From NCBI GenBank assembly GCA_017938285.1, contig JAGBBW010000088.1:1-52401 (forward strand): a stretch of 52,401 bases of DNA, read 5' to 3'. Position 1 is the stretch's first letter. Every line of letters starts with the position of its first letter. Positions 8,601 through 16,455 of this stretch are shown here, piece by piece. A model generated the notes under the pieces. The model worked only from the letters and a program-made list of their open reading frames with translations. It was not told the origin of the DNA and searched no databases. This DNA is from Lachnospiraceae bacterium. GTDB lineage: Bacteria; Bacillota; Clostridia; Lachnospirales; Lachnospiraceae. The position numbers and the translations under genes were made by a program.

Positions 8601-9086
8601 CATACGCAGGGCCGCTGCTTTAGCTTCTTCATAAAAGCCTCTTCTTAAATTCAGCGCCACTTCCCCGGCAAGACAGGCAGACAGTGCAATAATACCCTCG
8701 TGATACTGTTCAAGCACCTCATAATCCACACGGGGTTTATAATAGTAACCTTCCGTAAAACCTTTGGAAACAATTTTCATCAGGTTGGAATATCCGGTAT
8801 CATTTTCTGCCAATAACACCAGATGGTAATATCGTTCGTCCGACACACTGCCCTCTTTATGAAAACGGGAGCCTGGTGCCACATAGACCTCACAGCCAAG
8901 CACGGGACGAATGCCTTCCCTTTTACATGCCCGGTAAAAGTCAATCACTCCATACATGACGCCATGGTCCGTAATGGCAAGACTGTCCATGCCCAGCTCC
9001 TTTGCCCTGGCTACAATTTCATTGATTTTTGCAGAACCATCCAGCAAACTATATTCCGTATGCACATGTAAGTGTGTGAAGTTCAT
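5619..9086 (-). CDS. dnaE: DNA polymerase III alpha subunit, DnaE type
   Basis: A 1155-residue replicative-type polymerase. An N-terminal PHP domain (FTHLHVHTEYSLLDG, ITDHG, about residues 1-200) is followed by the C-family palm with the acidic motif PDFDIDF, then fingers, tandem HhH (LSAIKGVGRPVIEAM region) and a C-terminal OB-fold (about 1000-1070). There is no DEDD exonuclease insertion, so it is DnaE and not PolC. In Firmicutes with PolC, DnaE extends RNA primers and also performs error-prone synthesis. The start follows AAGGAGG 7 nt upstream. A terminator separates it from the crh-like gene, so it probably has its own promoter. Confidence 0.95.
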   Translation of the reverse strand: MNFTHLHVHTEYSLLDGSAKINEIVARAKELGMDSLAITDHGVMYGVIDFYRACKREGIRPVLGCEVYVAPGSRFHKEGSVSDERYYHLVLLAENDTGYSNLMKIVSKGFTEGYYYKPRVDYEVLEQYHEGIIALSACLAGEVALNLRRGFYEEAKAAALRMQEMFGKGNFFLEMQDHGIPEQQTVNAGLLRMHKETGIELVATNDVHYIYDTDVEAHDILLCIQTQKKVTDEDRMRYDGGQYYLKSAEEMEQLFPYAKEALENTHKIAERCNVTIEFGHYKLPHYDVPEGYDAWTYLQHLCAEGMKKRYAVVTEELQARLDYELGIIHKMGFDDYYLIVWDFIKYAKDHDIPVGPGRGSGAASIAAYSLGITDIDPIRYQLLFERFLNPERVSMPDFDIDFCFERRQEVIDYVVEKYGQDRVVQIVTFGTMAARGVIRDVGRVLDYPYALCDQVAKMVPMELGITIEKALKSSSEFRNLYESDEKIHYLIDMSKRLEGLPRNTSMHAAGVVIANAPADVYVPLSRGANDAITTQFTMTTLEELGLLKMDFLGLRTLTVIKDAENLINKNRPEGDKLDMNAIDYDDPAIYEMIGSGKCDGVFQLESTGMKNFMKELKPENLEDVIAGISLYRPGPMDFIPKYIKGKQNQDSIVYDCPELVPILKTTHGCIVYQEQVMQIVRELAGYSYGRSDLVRRAMSKKKADVMAKERKNFVYGNEEEGVKGCIANGIPEEIGNKIFDEMTDFAKYAFNKAHAACYAVVSYRTAWLKYYYPVEFMAALMTSVMDNPGKVSAYIYSCRQMGIEILPPDVNEGEMGFSVSGRNIRYGLSAIKGVGRPVIEAMTAERRENGKFTGLKDFVERLSGREINKRTMESFIKAGAFGTEFGTRKQLMHVYVGVMEDVAQERKKGLTGQLSLFDFAGEEEKQEFEIRLPDVGEYTKEEMLTYEKEVLGVYISGHPLEEYMSVMQKNATADTLAFQLDEETGEVKAKDGAVVTLGGMIAGITRKTTKTNATMAFLTLEDLLGTVEVIVFPRDYERYRGLITEEAKVLVRGKVAAEEDKAAKLICTEISSMDDLPRELWIRFQNKEDYLAEEEMLFHLLADSDGKHEVVIYLEEERAVKRLPKSRGVNLSQELLARLRNVYGEEQIKVVDKKR

Positions 9087-9125
9087 GACAGTCCTCCTTA
9101 TTTTTGTTTATTTATATTTGAAAAA

Positions 9126-9157
9126 AACCTCCCGGAATCCAAAGACCCCGAAAGGTT
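9126..9157 (-). terminator. Intrinsic terminator of the rapZ-whiA-crh operon
   Basis: On the minus strand AACCTTTCGG and CCGGGAGGTT form a 10-bp stem (two G-U pairs) around a 12-nt loop, followed directly by a T-run. It lies between the crh-like stop codon and the dnaE start. Confidence 0.8.
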
Positions 9158-9167
9158 CTATTTTCTA

Positions 9168-9419
9168 TTATGCCTCTAAAAATTTTTCAATCTCGGCAAG
9201 TGCGTCCGATTCATCCGGGCCCTCTACTGTAACTGTCGCTTTAGTTCCGGCGGCGAAATTCAGGATCATTACACCCATGATACTCTTTGCATTGGTACGC
9301 TTTTCTGCCTGATCCACATAAACGCTGCTATCAAACTTGCTCGCCAGCTGTACCAGCATTGCAGCAGGGCTTGCATCCAGACGAGCGAAATCCTTCATTA
9401 CCAGTTCCTTAGTTACCAT
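9168..9419 (-). CDS. crh: Crh-like HPr paralogue with Asp at position 15
   Basis: An 83-residue HPr-fold protein. Ser46 in AKSIMGVM, the target of HPr kinase, is conserved, but the phosphotransfer site GLHARPA reads RLDASPA: His15 is Asp and Arg17 is Ser. It therefore cannot carry sugar-PTS phosphate in the normal way, and like Bacillus Crh (Gln15) it should act only as a regulatory target of HprK and CcpA corepressor. Its position after rapZ and whiA matches the Bacillus crh locus. The start is the ATG after GGAGGATTGGAA; a TTG two codons earlier is inside that region. Naming it crh rather than ptsH is inference from the missing His and the locus. Confidence 0.8.
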   Translation of the reverse strand: MVTKELVMKDFARLDASPAAMLVQLASKFDSSVYVDQAEKRTNAKSIMGVMILNFAAGTKATVTVEGPDESDALAEIEKFLEA

Positions 9420-9433
9420 TTCCAATCCTCCAT

Positions 9434-10378
9434 TTAAATTGACCTTGTTCTCAATCCTTCCGCTATTTCACACAGCTTTTTCAGCCGGTGGTTCACTCCG
9501 GATTTACCTACAGGTGGATTCAGCATCTCACCCAGCTCTTTTAACGACGCTTCAGGATACTCAATCCGCAGCAGGGCGATTTCCTCTAATCCCTCTGCCA
9601 GAGTGGCAAGTCCGACCTTTTCCTGAATATAAAGAATGTCCTCTACCTGCCGTGTAGCCGCTTTTACCGTTTTGTTAATATTGGCTGCTTCACAATTCAC
9701 CTTACGGTTAATTGTATTCCGCATATCCTTAAGAATGCGCACATTTTCAAATTCCATTAACGCAACATGGGCTTCCATCACGTTGAGCAGATCAACAATC
9801 TGGGCCCCTTCTTTTACATAAACAACATAATGATTCTTCCGTGTAATGATTTTTGCGTCAACATCGAAAAAGTGCATTGCTTCACATAGTAAATCCCCAT
9901 TTTTTTCCTGGTTTACTACTACCTCAAAATGGTACGCCCTGTTAGGATTCGACACAGAACCTGCCGCAAGAAATGCTCCCCGAATAAAACTTCTTTTGCA
10001 GCAGCTTTTGTTTATTATCGTCTGCTCCGCCACAAGCGGCCTTCCACCTTTTTCCTCCTCTGCTGCCGTAAGCTTACAGGCAGCAAGTACCAGCACCGTT
10101 TCCCCTTCTGCAAGACTCAGTTCATACAGATTCTTTTTCGCAGATACCGGTCTGGTTGTCAGTTCTGCTCCTATCTGAAAGACCTGCTTTAACAGCACAT
10201 ACATTTTTTTTGACAGAACAGCACTTTCCGTCTGCAATTTTAAGGTATGTTTCAGGTCTTTGTCAACTACTATTTTTCCACAAAATAAAATTATTGCCGA
10301 AATTTCTGCTAACTGGCAGTGTCTGGCAGTAGAAATCTGCTCACAAAGTTCCTTTTTCACTTGGCCTGAGAACGACAT
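9434..10378 (-). CDS. whiA: DNA-binding protein WhiA
   Basis: The 314 residues match the WhiA family: the N-terminal start MSFSGQVKKELC, a degenerate LAGLIDADG-type middle (KRSFIRGAFLAAGSVSNPNRAYHFE) and a C-terminal helix-turn-helix (ASLKELGEMLNPPVGKSGVNHRLKKL). Known roles are in cell division and chromosome segregation in Bacillus and sporulation in Streptomyces. The start has an AAAGGA RBS inside rapZ, so the two genes overlap by 38 nt and are translationally coupled or at least co-transcribed. yvcK (gluconeogenesis factor), normally between rapZ and whiA in Bacillus, is absent here. Confidence 0.95.
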   Translation of the reverse strand: MSFSGQVKKELCEQISTARHCQLAEISAIILFCGKIVVDKDLKHTLKLQTESAVLSKKMYVLLKQVFQIGAELTTRPVSAKKNLYELSLAEGETVLVLAACKLTAAEEEKGGRPLVAEQTIINKSCCKRSFIRGAFLAAGSVSNPNRAYHFEVVVNQEKNGDLLCEAMHFFDVDAKIITRKNHYVVYVKEGAQIVDLLNVMEAHVALMEFENVRILKDMRNTINRKVNCEAANINKTVKAATRQVEDILYIQEKVGLATLAEGLEEIALLRIEYPEASLKELGEMLNPPVGKSGVNHRLKKLCEIAEGLRTRSI

Positions 10379-11240
10379 TTGCAGTATCCTTTCCGATATC
10401 CCTGTGCTCCACTTTTATACCATACTCCAGCACAGAAAGCCGCCTGGTAATGGCATTTGCCAGGGTTACCGAGCGGTGTTTTCCTCCGGTACAGCCTATT
10501 CCGATTACCAGCTGGTTCTTTCCCTCATTAATATAATTTGGAATCAGAAACTTCAGCATATCTTCTAATTTATTTAAAAACTGTCCCGCAGCTTCTGTCT
10601 GCATCACATATTCCTGTACTTCCCTGTCATTTCCTGTTTTATACTTTAATTCTGGTACATAATAAGGATTTGCAAGAAAACGTACATCAAATACCAGATC
10701 TGCGTCTGCCGGTATTCCATATTTAAATCCAAACGAAAGCACCGTAATCATAAAACTGTGGAACGCTTCATTCTGTACAAAAATTTTGTCTATCTGCTGT
10801 TTTAACTCCCGGACCAGAAGCTGGCTGGTATCCAGAATATAATCTGCTTCTTTTTTCAGAAAGGCAGTCTTCTCCCTCTCTGTTTTTATACCGCTTTCCA
10901 CCCGGCCGCTTCCTGCCAGTGGATGGGTACGTCTGGTTTCCTTGTAACGCTTTATTAAAACTTCATCTGAAGCATCCAGATATAAAATCTCATACGGCTG
11001 GCGCTTCTGCTTCATCTGCTCCAGAAAAGGACCTAAATCCGAAAGTCCCTGTCCGCTGCGGATATCCACACCAATGGCAATTTTGTCATATTCCGCATGC
11101 TCCTGAAACAACAGCTGGGCAAACTTGGATATCAGCGGTACCGGAAGATTATCCACACAGAAATATCCTGCATCTTCCAGCATTTTTAATGTCGATGATT
11201 TTCCCGCACCGGACATTCCGGTCACAATTACAAATCGCAT
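10341..11240 (-). CDS. rapZ: RapZ-family nucleotide-binding protein
   Basis: The 299 residues are full length. An N-terminal P-loop domain with GMSGAGKSSTLKMLED is followed by a C-terminal domain with DVRFLANPYYVPELK and IGCTGGKHRSVTLA, the RapZ/YvcJ signature. In E. coli it binds GlmZ RNA and adapts RNase E to glucosamine-6-phosphate levels; in Firmicutes (YvcJ) it hydrolyses nucleotides and its RNA role is less clear. The start follows GAAGGAG. It lies in the murB-rapZ-whiA-crh series on the minus strand. Confidence 0.95.
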   Translation of the reverse strand: MRFVIVTGMSGAGKSSTLKMLEDAGYFCVDNLPVPLISKFAQLLFQEHAEYDKIAIGVDIRSGQGLSDLGPFLEQMKQKRQPYEILYLDASDEVLIKRYKETRRTHPLAGSGRVESGIKTEREKTAFLKKEADYILDTSQLLVRELKQQIDKIFVQNEAFHSFMITVLSFGFKYGIPADADLVFDVRFLANPYYVPELKYKTGNDREVQEYVMQTEAAGQFLNKLEDMLKFLIPNYINEGKNQLVIGIGCTGGKHRSVTLANAITRRLSVLEYGIKVEHRDIGKDTANVVLRPSEKGTL

Positions 11241-11267
11241 AGTATTCTCCTTCTATGTCCGCTTTTA

Positions 11268-12212
11268 TCATTCATCAAACGCTCCAAGAAAGCGTACCTC
11301 CGGCTCCAGTTCCACCTGGAATTTTTCTTTGACGGTCTGCCTGATATGCTGGATTAACTGATAAATATCCGCAGCAGTGGCATGTTCCGCATTAATCACA
11401 AAGCCGGCATGTTTTGTACTGACCATGGCTCCGCCTACCCGGAACCCGGACAAACCGGCATCCTGAATCAGTTTTCCTGCAAAATGTCCCTGTGGACGTT
11501 TAAACGTACTTCCGGCACTTGGATATTCCAGCGGCTGTTTTTCCTGTCTTGCCTTGCGGTAAGACTCCATTACGGCAAAAATCTGCAGTTTTGGACGCAC
11601 GGACAGCGTAAAATATGCTTTCAGAATAATATCACCACTTTCCATCATGGCACTGTGCCGGTAGGACAGATCCAGTTCTTCCCGCTTAAGACAACGGATT
11701 TCTCCATCCTTTGTCAGTACGTCTGCTGCCACAATGGTATCTTTGATTTCGCCACCATACGCCCCGGCGTTCATTAATACGGCTCCACCTACCGTTCCCG
11801 GAATTCCATTGGCAAATTCCAGACCGGTAAATCCTTTTTTTCCGGCTCTCAGGGAAAGTGCTGCCAGCATTACTCCGGCTCCGGCACAGATATTGCAGAT
11901 GCCGTCATTTACCGATTCTTTTGGAGTTACCGTTTCAAATTCCCCTGTCAGACGGATGATCACACCCCGGACTCCGGTATCCGATACCAGCAGGTCGCTG
12001 CCGTTTCCAATCACATAATATGGTTCCTGCTGCTCTTTACAAAGTACAATCACCTGTTTTAACTGCTCTATGGTATCCACATGTACAAACCATTCTGCCG
12101 GTCCGCCAACACGGAATGTAATATGCCTGCACATCGGTTCTTCCGGAAACACATGATCTTCTCCAAGAATTTCCTGCAGCCGCTGCAGCATACTTTCTTT
12201 TTTCGCTTCCAT
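11268..12212 (-). CDS. murB: UDP-N-acetylenolpyruvoylglucosamine reductase
   Basis: Reduces UDP-GlcNAc-enolpyruvate to UDP-MurNAc with NADPH and FAD, the second committed step of peptidoglycan synthesis. The FAD-binding region shows TFRVGGPAEWFV and VIGNGSDLLVSD; the substrate domain shows RHSAMM, and YPSAGSTFKRP has the proton-donor Ser of type II MurB. The C-terminus PEVRFLG is typical. The 314-residue form starts at the ATG behind GGAGGGATACC; the open frame continues 27 codons upstream without an RBS. glcK lies upstream with a structured gap between. Confidence 0.95.
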   Translation of the reverse strand: MEAKKESMLQRLQEILGEDHVFPEEPMCRHITFRVGGPAEWFVHVDTIEQLKQVIVLCKEQQEPYYVIGNGSDLLVSDTGVRGVIIRLTGEFETVTPKESVNDGICNICAGAGVMLAALSLRAGKKGFTGLEFANGIPGTVGGAVLMNAGAYGGEIKDTIVAADVLTKDGEIRCLKREELDLSYRHSAMMESGDIILKAYFTLSVRPKLQIFAVMESYRKARQEKQPLEYPSAGSTFKRPQGHFAGKLIQDAGLSGFRVGGAMVSTKHAGFVINAEHATAADIYQLIQHIRQTVKEKFQVELEPEVRFLGAFDE

Positions 12213-12272
12213 GGTATCCCTCCATTCTAAGAACACTTCACTATTCCAATCCGAATATGTAAGCCCATGCCT

Positions 12273-12319
12273 AAGTGCGGCACCATCCCGCATTTGTCAT
12301 GCAGGACAGAACCGCACTT
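12273..12319 (-). ncRNA. Nested stem-loop leader between glcK and murB
   Basis: Outer arms AAGTGCGG and CCGCACTT pair perfectly. Inside, CCTGCAT and ATGCGGG (minus strand) form a second stem with one G-U pair. There is no U-run, so a plain intrinsic terminator is unlikely; an mRNA-processing or attenuation structure about 60 nt upstream of murB is possible. Confidence 0.35.
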
Positions 12320-12354
12320 ATTATTTTACATATCTGTTTTCTCCTGCTGCCTGT

Positions 12355-13308
12355 TTATTTTGCAGCTACCTGGTCCAGAATCATCTTGGCACTGCCATAG
12401 ATTCCGGCATCATTGCCCAGGGTTGCCAGACAGAATTCCTTGTCATATAACGCACTTAATAAATTCTGGTTGTAATGCTTCTTTAAGCCCTCCGTCAGGA
12501 TTTCACCCGCTTTGGACACACCACCACCGATAACAAATACCTGTGGGTCCACGGTTGCTGCCACATGGGTCAGGGCTCCTGCCAGAATTGCACACAGTTT
12601 ATCTACCAACGCCGCTGCAACTGCATCTCCTGCCTTTGCCTGGTCAAAAATATCTTTTGCACACAGATTCTCGTAAGTTCTAAGTGCTGTCGGTGCGTCA
12701 CTTGCTGCCAGCTCTTTCTTTGCCATACGCACAATACCGGTTGCAGAAGCATACTGTTCCAGATGACCATGACCGCCGCAGCCGCATACATCCGTTTCTT
12801 CCGGATTTACAATCATGTGGCCCAGTTCTCCGCCGGCACCATTGCTTCCTGCCCAGATTTTACCATCCAGAATAATGCCGCCGCCAACACCTGTTCCAAG
12901 GGTAATCATTACCACATCCTGGTAGCCCTGGCCGCCGCCCTTCCACATTTCACCAAGAGCTGCCACGTTGGCATCATTTCCGGCTGCTACCGGAAGACCA
13001 ATCAGTTCACTCATTTTTTCATTGACATTAAATACACCCCAGCCAAGGTTGACACACTTTAATACCGTACCGTCCCCCTTTACCGGACCCGGAACACCGA
13101 TACCAACGCCAAGCACTGCGGACTTGTCAATGCCCTTTTCCGTAAGCTTTGCAGTAATGGTTGCCGCAATGTCTCCTAAAATGGACTCTCCGCCATTTGC
13201 CTTATTGGTTCTGATTTCCCATTTATCCAAAACAGTTCCTTCTGCTGTGAAAAGACCACATTTTACGGTAGTTCCTCCCACATCAATGCCAAATACATAA
13301 TTTTCCAT
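12355..13308 (-). CDS. glcK: ROK-family glucokinase
   Basis: Phosphorylates free glucose to glucose 6-phosphate. The 317 residues show the N-terminal phosphate loop FGIDVGGTTVKCGLF, a VGIGVPGPV segment, the sugar/ROK motif GAGGELGHMIV, and the zinc motif CGCGGHGHLEQYAS, in which the usual last Cys of CxCGxxGC is His (possibly still a zinc ligand). The C-terminal VIGGGVSKAGE closes the ATPase domain. The start follows AAAGGAG. It sits 23 nt downstream of hprK, so both are probably on one transcript. This links sugar phosphorylation to the carbon-control kinase. Confidence 0.9.
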   Translation of the reverse strand: MENYVFGIDVGGTTVKCGLFTAEGTVLDKWEIRTNKANGGESILGDIAATITAKLTEKGIDKSAVLGVGIGVPGPVKGDGTVLKCVNLGWGVFNVNEKMSELIGLPVAAGNDANVAALGEMWKGGGQGYQDVVMITLGTGVGGGIILDGKIWAGSNGAGGELGHMIVNPEETDVCGCGGHGHLEQYASATGIVRMAKKELAASDAPTALRTYENLCAKDIFDQAKAGDAVAAALVDKLCAILAGALTHVAATVDPQVFVIGGGVSKAGEILTEGLKKHYNQNLLSALYDKEFCLATLGNDAGIYGSAKMILDQVAAK

Positions 13309-13331
13309 GATATCTGCTCCTTTAAATCATT

Positions 13332-14258
13332 TTAGTTCTTCTTCATTAAGTTATTTGTCACACGGTTATACAGTTCCTGTGCCGCATTATATCCCATCTT
13401 CTTCTGACGGAAGTTGACAGCCGCTGACTCACAGATAATCGCCAGATTACGTCCCGGACGGATTGGCAGATCATGGCATGCCACCTTATTGCCAAGGAAC
13501 TCTGTATACTTATCTTCCAGACCCATACGGTCATACTCCCGGTTCTTATCCCACTCTTCGAGACGGATGACAAGGTCAATGGACTGGGTGTTCTTTACAC
13601 TTTCTACACCAAACAGTGCCTTAACATCTACTATACCTATGCCGCGCAGTTCAATAAAATGTCTGGTAATATCCGGAGCAGAACCAATCAGGGTTTCATC
13701 ACTTACCTTTTTAATTTCTACTACGTCATCAGATACCAGACGGTGGCCGCGCTTAATAAGCTCCAGCGCAGTCTCACTCTTACCGATACCGCTTTCACCG
13801 GTAATCAGGATACCCTCACCATAAACATCCACCAGTACACCATGAATGGAAATACGTGGCGCCAGTTCTACTTTCAGCCAGCGGATAACTTCACCCATAA
13901 AATCCGAAGTGGACTTTTCACTCTGGAAAATCGGCACACCGTATTCCTTTGCCAGTTCTAAAAGTCCGTCATTGACCGGCAGGTTCCGGCAGAAGATGAT
14001 ACATGGGATTTTGTGGCTCATGAGTTTTCTCATAATACCGATGCCATGGTCCTTCTCCATCTTTTCCATGTAGGCATACTCCACATTTCCGATAATCTGT
14101 ACACGGTCATAGTTGAAATAATCGAAAAATCCGGCAAGCTGGAGCGCTGGACGGTTTACTTCCGGCTGATTAATCAGAATCTGGGAAATATCGATTTCCG
14201 GAGTAAGGTTTACAAGCTTCATTTTGTCTACAAGCTTTGTTAATTCTACGGTATACAT
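13332..14258 (-). CDS. hprK: HPr kinase/phosphorylase
   Basis: A bifunctional enzyme that phosphorylates and dephosphorylates Ser46 of HPr and Crh in response to fructose-1,6-bisphosphate, ATP and phosphate, controlling CcpA-dependent carbon catabolite repression. The 308-residue form has the N-terminal regulatory domain (about 1-130), the catalytic HGVLVDVYGEGILITGESGIGKS (His and P-loop), LVSDDVVEI, and the family signature IELRGIGIVDVKALFG. The start is the ATG after AAAGGAG; the upstream nine codons have no RBS and run into the TSD of the inserted MITE-like element. Its likely substrate, the Crh-like protein, is encoded about 4 kb downstream. Confidence 0.95.
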   Translation of the reverse strand: MYTVELTKLVDKMKLVNLTPEIDISQILINQPEVNRPALQLAGFFDYFNYDRVQIIGNVEYAYMEKMEKDHGIGIMRKLMSHKIPCIIFCRNLPVNDGLLELAKEYGVPIFQSEKSTSDFMGEVIRWLKVELAPRISIHGVLVDVYGEGILITGESGIGKSETALELIKRGHRLVSDDVVEIKKVSDETLIGSAPDITRHFIELRGIGIVDVKALFGVESVKNTQSIDLVIRLEEWDKNREYDRMGLEDKYTEFLGNKVACHDLPIRPGRNLAIICESAAVNFRQKKMGYNAAQELYNRVTNNLMKKN

Positions 14259-14288
14259 GTGGATTCTCCTTTTCTCGAATGACATTAT

Positions 14289-14432
14289 GTAACTGTTCGG
14301 AGCCAGGCAGTTTCATCAGAAACATACGAGAAATGCCTGCATTTCATAGTATGTTTTTGTATGAAACTATCTGGCGGATACGCCACACCGAGGAAATACG
14401 AAGTATTTTCGAGGTTGGCTCTGAACAGTTAC
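14289..14432. mobile_element. 144-bp MITE-like element with 8-bp target duplication
   Basis: The terminal inverted repeats GTAACTGTTCGGAGCCA (14289-14305) and TGGCTCTGAACAGTTAC (14416-14432) pair over 17 bp with one G-U. The direct repeat GACATTAT flanks both sides exactly (14281-14288 and 14433-14440). Inside are more hairpins: AGTTTCAT/ATGAAACT with AAACATAC/GTATGTTT (309-327 with 349-368 in the 14,000s), TGGCG-gata-CGCCA (14372-14385) and AAATAC/GTATTT (14394-14408). No ORF of its own. It sits between uvrC and hprK, just upstream of the hprK RBS, and any read-through transcript would fold into a cloverleaf. Confidence 0.85.
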
Positions 14433-14486
14433 GACATTATTAATGGTATTCTAACACAAGATGAAAGGAACTGCAACGCAAAAAAA

Positions 14487-16367
14487 TCAACCCTTATGGA
14501 AGAAATTATAAACTGCCTGTGCTGCTGCCCGGTTCATACCCGGCAGTCCGGCAAGTTCTTCTTCCTCCGCTTCTTTTAGTGCTTCCAGGGAACCATAATG
14601 CTTCATCAGTGTCCGCCGTCTTACTTCTCCCACCCCCGGAATATCATCCAGAATCGAATGTGTCTGGGCTTTGCCCCGCAGGGAACGGTGGTACTCAATA
14701 GCAAACCGGTGGGTTTCATCCTGGATACGGGTAATTAAATGAAACCCTTCGCTGTGGGTGTCAATTGGAATTTCTACATTATTGTAATACAGTCCACGGG
14801 TCCGGTGGTTATCGTCCTTTACCATACCGCACACCGGAATGGCAAGCCGCTGCTCCGCCAGTACTTCCAGCGCAATATTGACCTGTCCCCTGCCGCCATC
14901 CATCAGAATCAGATCCGGCAGACGGGTGAAGCTTCCCATTTCCTTAATTTCCTCTCCATCTGCATTTCCATACTTTTCCTGTAGTTCTTCCATTTCCCTC
15001 TTTGCATGTTCAAAGCGTCTTGTCAGAATTTCCTTCATGCTGGCATAATCATCCGGTCCGGCAATGGTTCTTGTCTTAAATTTGCGGTAATCTGCTTTTT
15101 TCGGTCTTCCTCCTTCAAATACTACCATGGAAGCTACATTTTCAAAACCGCTGGTGTTGGAAATATCAAACGCTTCAATACGGTTTAACTTTTCCATGGA
15201 AAGCCAGTCTGCAATTTCCTGCAGGGCTCCTTTCGTTTTCCTTTCCTGCTGGGCAATCCGCTCCGAATCCTTCTGCAGAACAAAAGAAGCGTTCTTTTCT
15301 GCCAGTTCCACCAGCCGTTCCTTGGAACCTTTCTTCGGAATCACAATGCGTACTTTTCTTCCCCGCCTTGCCGTCAGCCATGTTTCCAGAAGTTCCTGTT
15401 CTTCTGTTTCTTCTGACAACAGCAGTTCCTTTGGAATATACGGCGTACCGGAATAAAACTGCTTGATGAAGTCTGCCATAATTGTACTTCGGGCTTCGTT
15501 TTCCACACCGGTAAGATAAAAATGCTCCCGTCCCACCATTTTCCCACCACGGACAAAAAATACCTGGGCCACCGCTTCATCCCCGGCAGACGCAAAAGCA
15601 ATAATATCCCGCTCCACATTCATGTCATCATCTGCCTTCTGTTTCTCCGCCAGACGCTTCACACTGAATAAGAGATCCCGGTATTCCGCTGCCTTTTCAA
15701 ACTCCATTTCTTCGGAAAATTTCATCATCTGTTCTTCCAGACGCTTTGTTATCAGGGCATAGTTTCCATTTAAAAATTCCTCCACCTGGCTGATGTTTGC
15801 CTGATACTCCTCTTTGGAAATATAGCCCTGGCACGGTGCCTTGCACTGCCCCATGTGGTAATACAGACAAGGCCGCTCCTTCCCCATATCCCTTGGCAGC
15901 ACCTTATTGCAGCTGCGGACAAAATAGGTCTTTTTCAACAGATCAATGGAATCATGCACCGAAGCCGCACTGGTATAAGGTCCAAAGTACTTTGCCTTAT
16001 CCTTTTTTCTCTCTCTTGCCAGCATAATCCTTGGATATTCCTCGTTCACCGTCACCCGGATGTACGGATAATGTTTGTCATCCTTTAACATGGTGTTATA
16101 CTTTGGCTGATGCTCCTTAATTAAGTTGCACTCTAAAATCAGTGCCTCCATTTCGGAATCCACCACAATATACTCAAACCAGGCAATCTGTTCCACCATG
16201 CGCTGGATTTTGGGTGATTTTCCCCGGCTGCTCTGGAAATACTGACGCACCCGGTTCTTTAATACCACCGCTTTTCCAACATAAATAATCGTATCATTTT
16301 TGTCGTGCATGAGATAAACTCCCGGTTTATCCGGGAGTTTACGCAGTTCTTCTTCGATATTAAACAT
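14487..16367 (-). CDS. uvrC: Excinuclease ABC subunit C
   Basis: Makes both incisions during nucleotide excision repair together with UvrB. The 626 residues include the GIY-YIG nuclease ([18 protein letters not shown], about residues 17-95), a UvrB-binding UVR motif (about 205-240), the RNase H-like nuclease domain with [15 protein letters not shown] and [10 protein letters not shown], and C-terminal HhH repeats ([18 protein letters not shown]). The start follows AAGAGG. It lies upstream of the MITE-like element and hprK, and downstream of ftsH across a hairpin. Confidence 0.97.
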   Translation of the reverse strand: MFNIEEELRKLPDKPGVYLMHDKNDTIIYVGKAVVLKNRVRQYFQSSRGKSPKIQRMVEQIAWFEYIVVDSEMEALILECNLIKEHQPKYNTMLKDDKHYPYIRVTVNEEYPRIMLARERKKDKAKYFGPYTSAASVHDSIDLLKKTYFVRSCNKVLPRDMGKERPCLYYHMGQCKAPCQGYISKEEYQANISQVEEFLNGNYALITKRLEEQMMKFSEEMEFEKAAEYRDLLFSVKRLAEKQKADDDMNVERDIIAFASAGDEAVAQVFFVRGGKMVGREHFYLTGVENEARSTIMADFIKQFYSGTPYIPKELLLSEETEEQELLETWLTARRGRKVRIVIPKKGSKERLVELAEKNASFVLQKDSERIAQQERKTKGALQEIADWLSMEKLNRIEAFDISNTSGFENVASMVVFEGGRPKKADYRKFKTRTIAGPDDYASMKEILTRRFEHAKREMEELQEKYGNADGEEIKEMGSFTRLPDLILMDGGRGQVNIALEVLAEQRLAIPVCGMVKDDNHRTRGLYYNNVEIPIDTHSEGFHLITRIQDETHRFAIEYHRSLRGKAQTHSILDDIPGVGEVRRRTLMKHYGSLEALKEAEEEELAGLPGMNRAAAQAVYNFFHKG

Positions 16368-16387
16368 AAATTTTTCCTCTTACAGCA

Positions 16388-16427
16388 CTGCCGTAAAACC
16401 GTTTACATCATAACGGCTTTACGGCAG
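16388..16427. terminator. Strong stem-loop between ftsH and uvrC
   Basis: CTGCCGTAAA pairs with TTTACGGCAG and, after one mismatch, CCGTT with AACGG, giving a 15-bp stem with an 8-nt loop. The minus-strand side lacks a U-run, while the plus strand is T-rich. It could be a Rho-independent terminator of low efficiency or a 3'-end stabiliser for ftsH. Confidence 0.5.
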
Positions 16428-16455
16428 AACATTTCTATTATTTTGTTTTTACCTC

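Noticed and set aside
9168-9419. General PTS protein HPr (ptsH)
   Set aside because: Position 15 is Asp, not His, and the gene lies in the crh locus.
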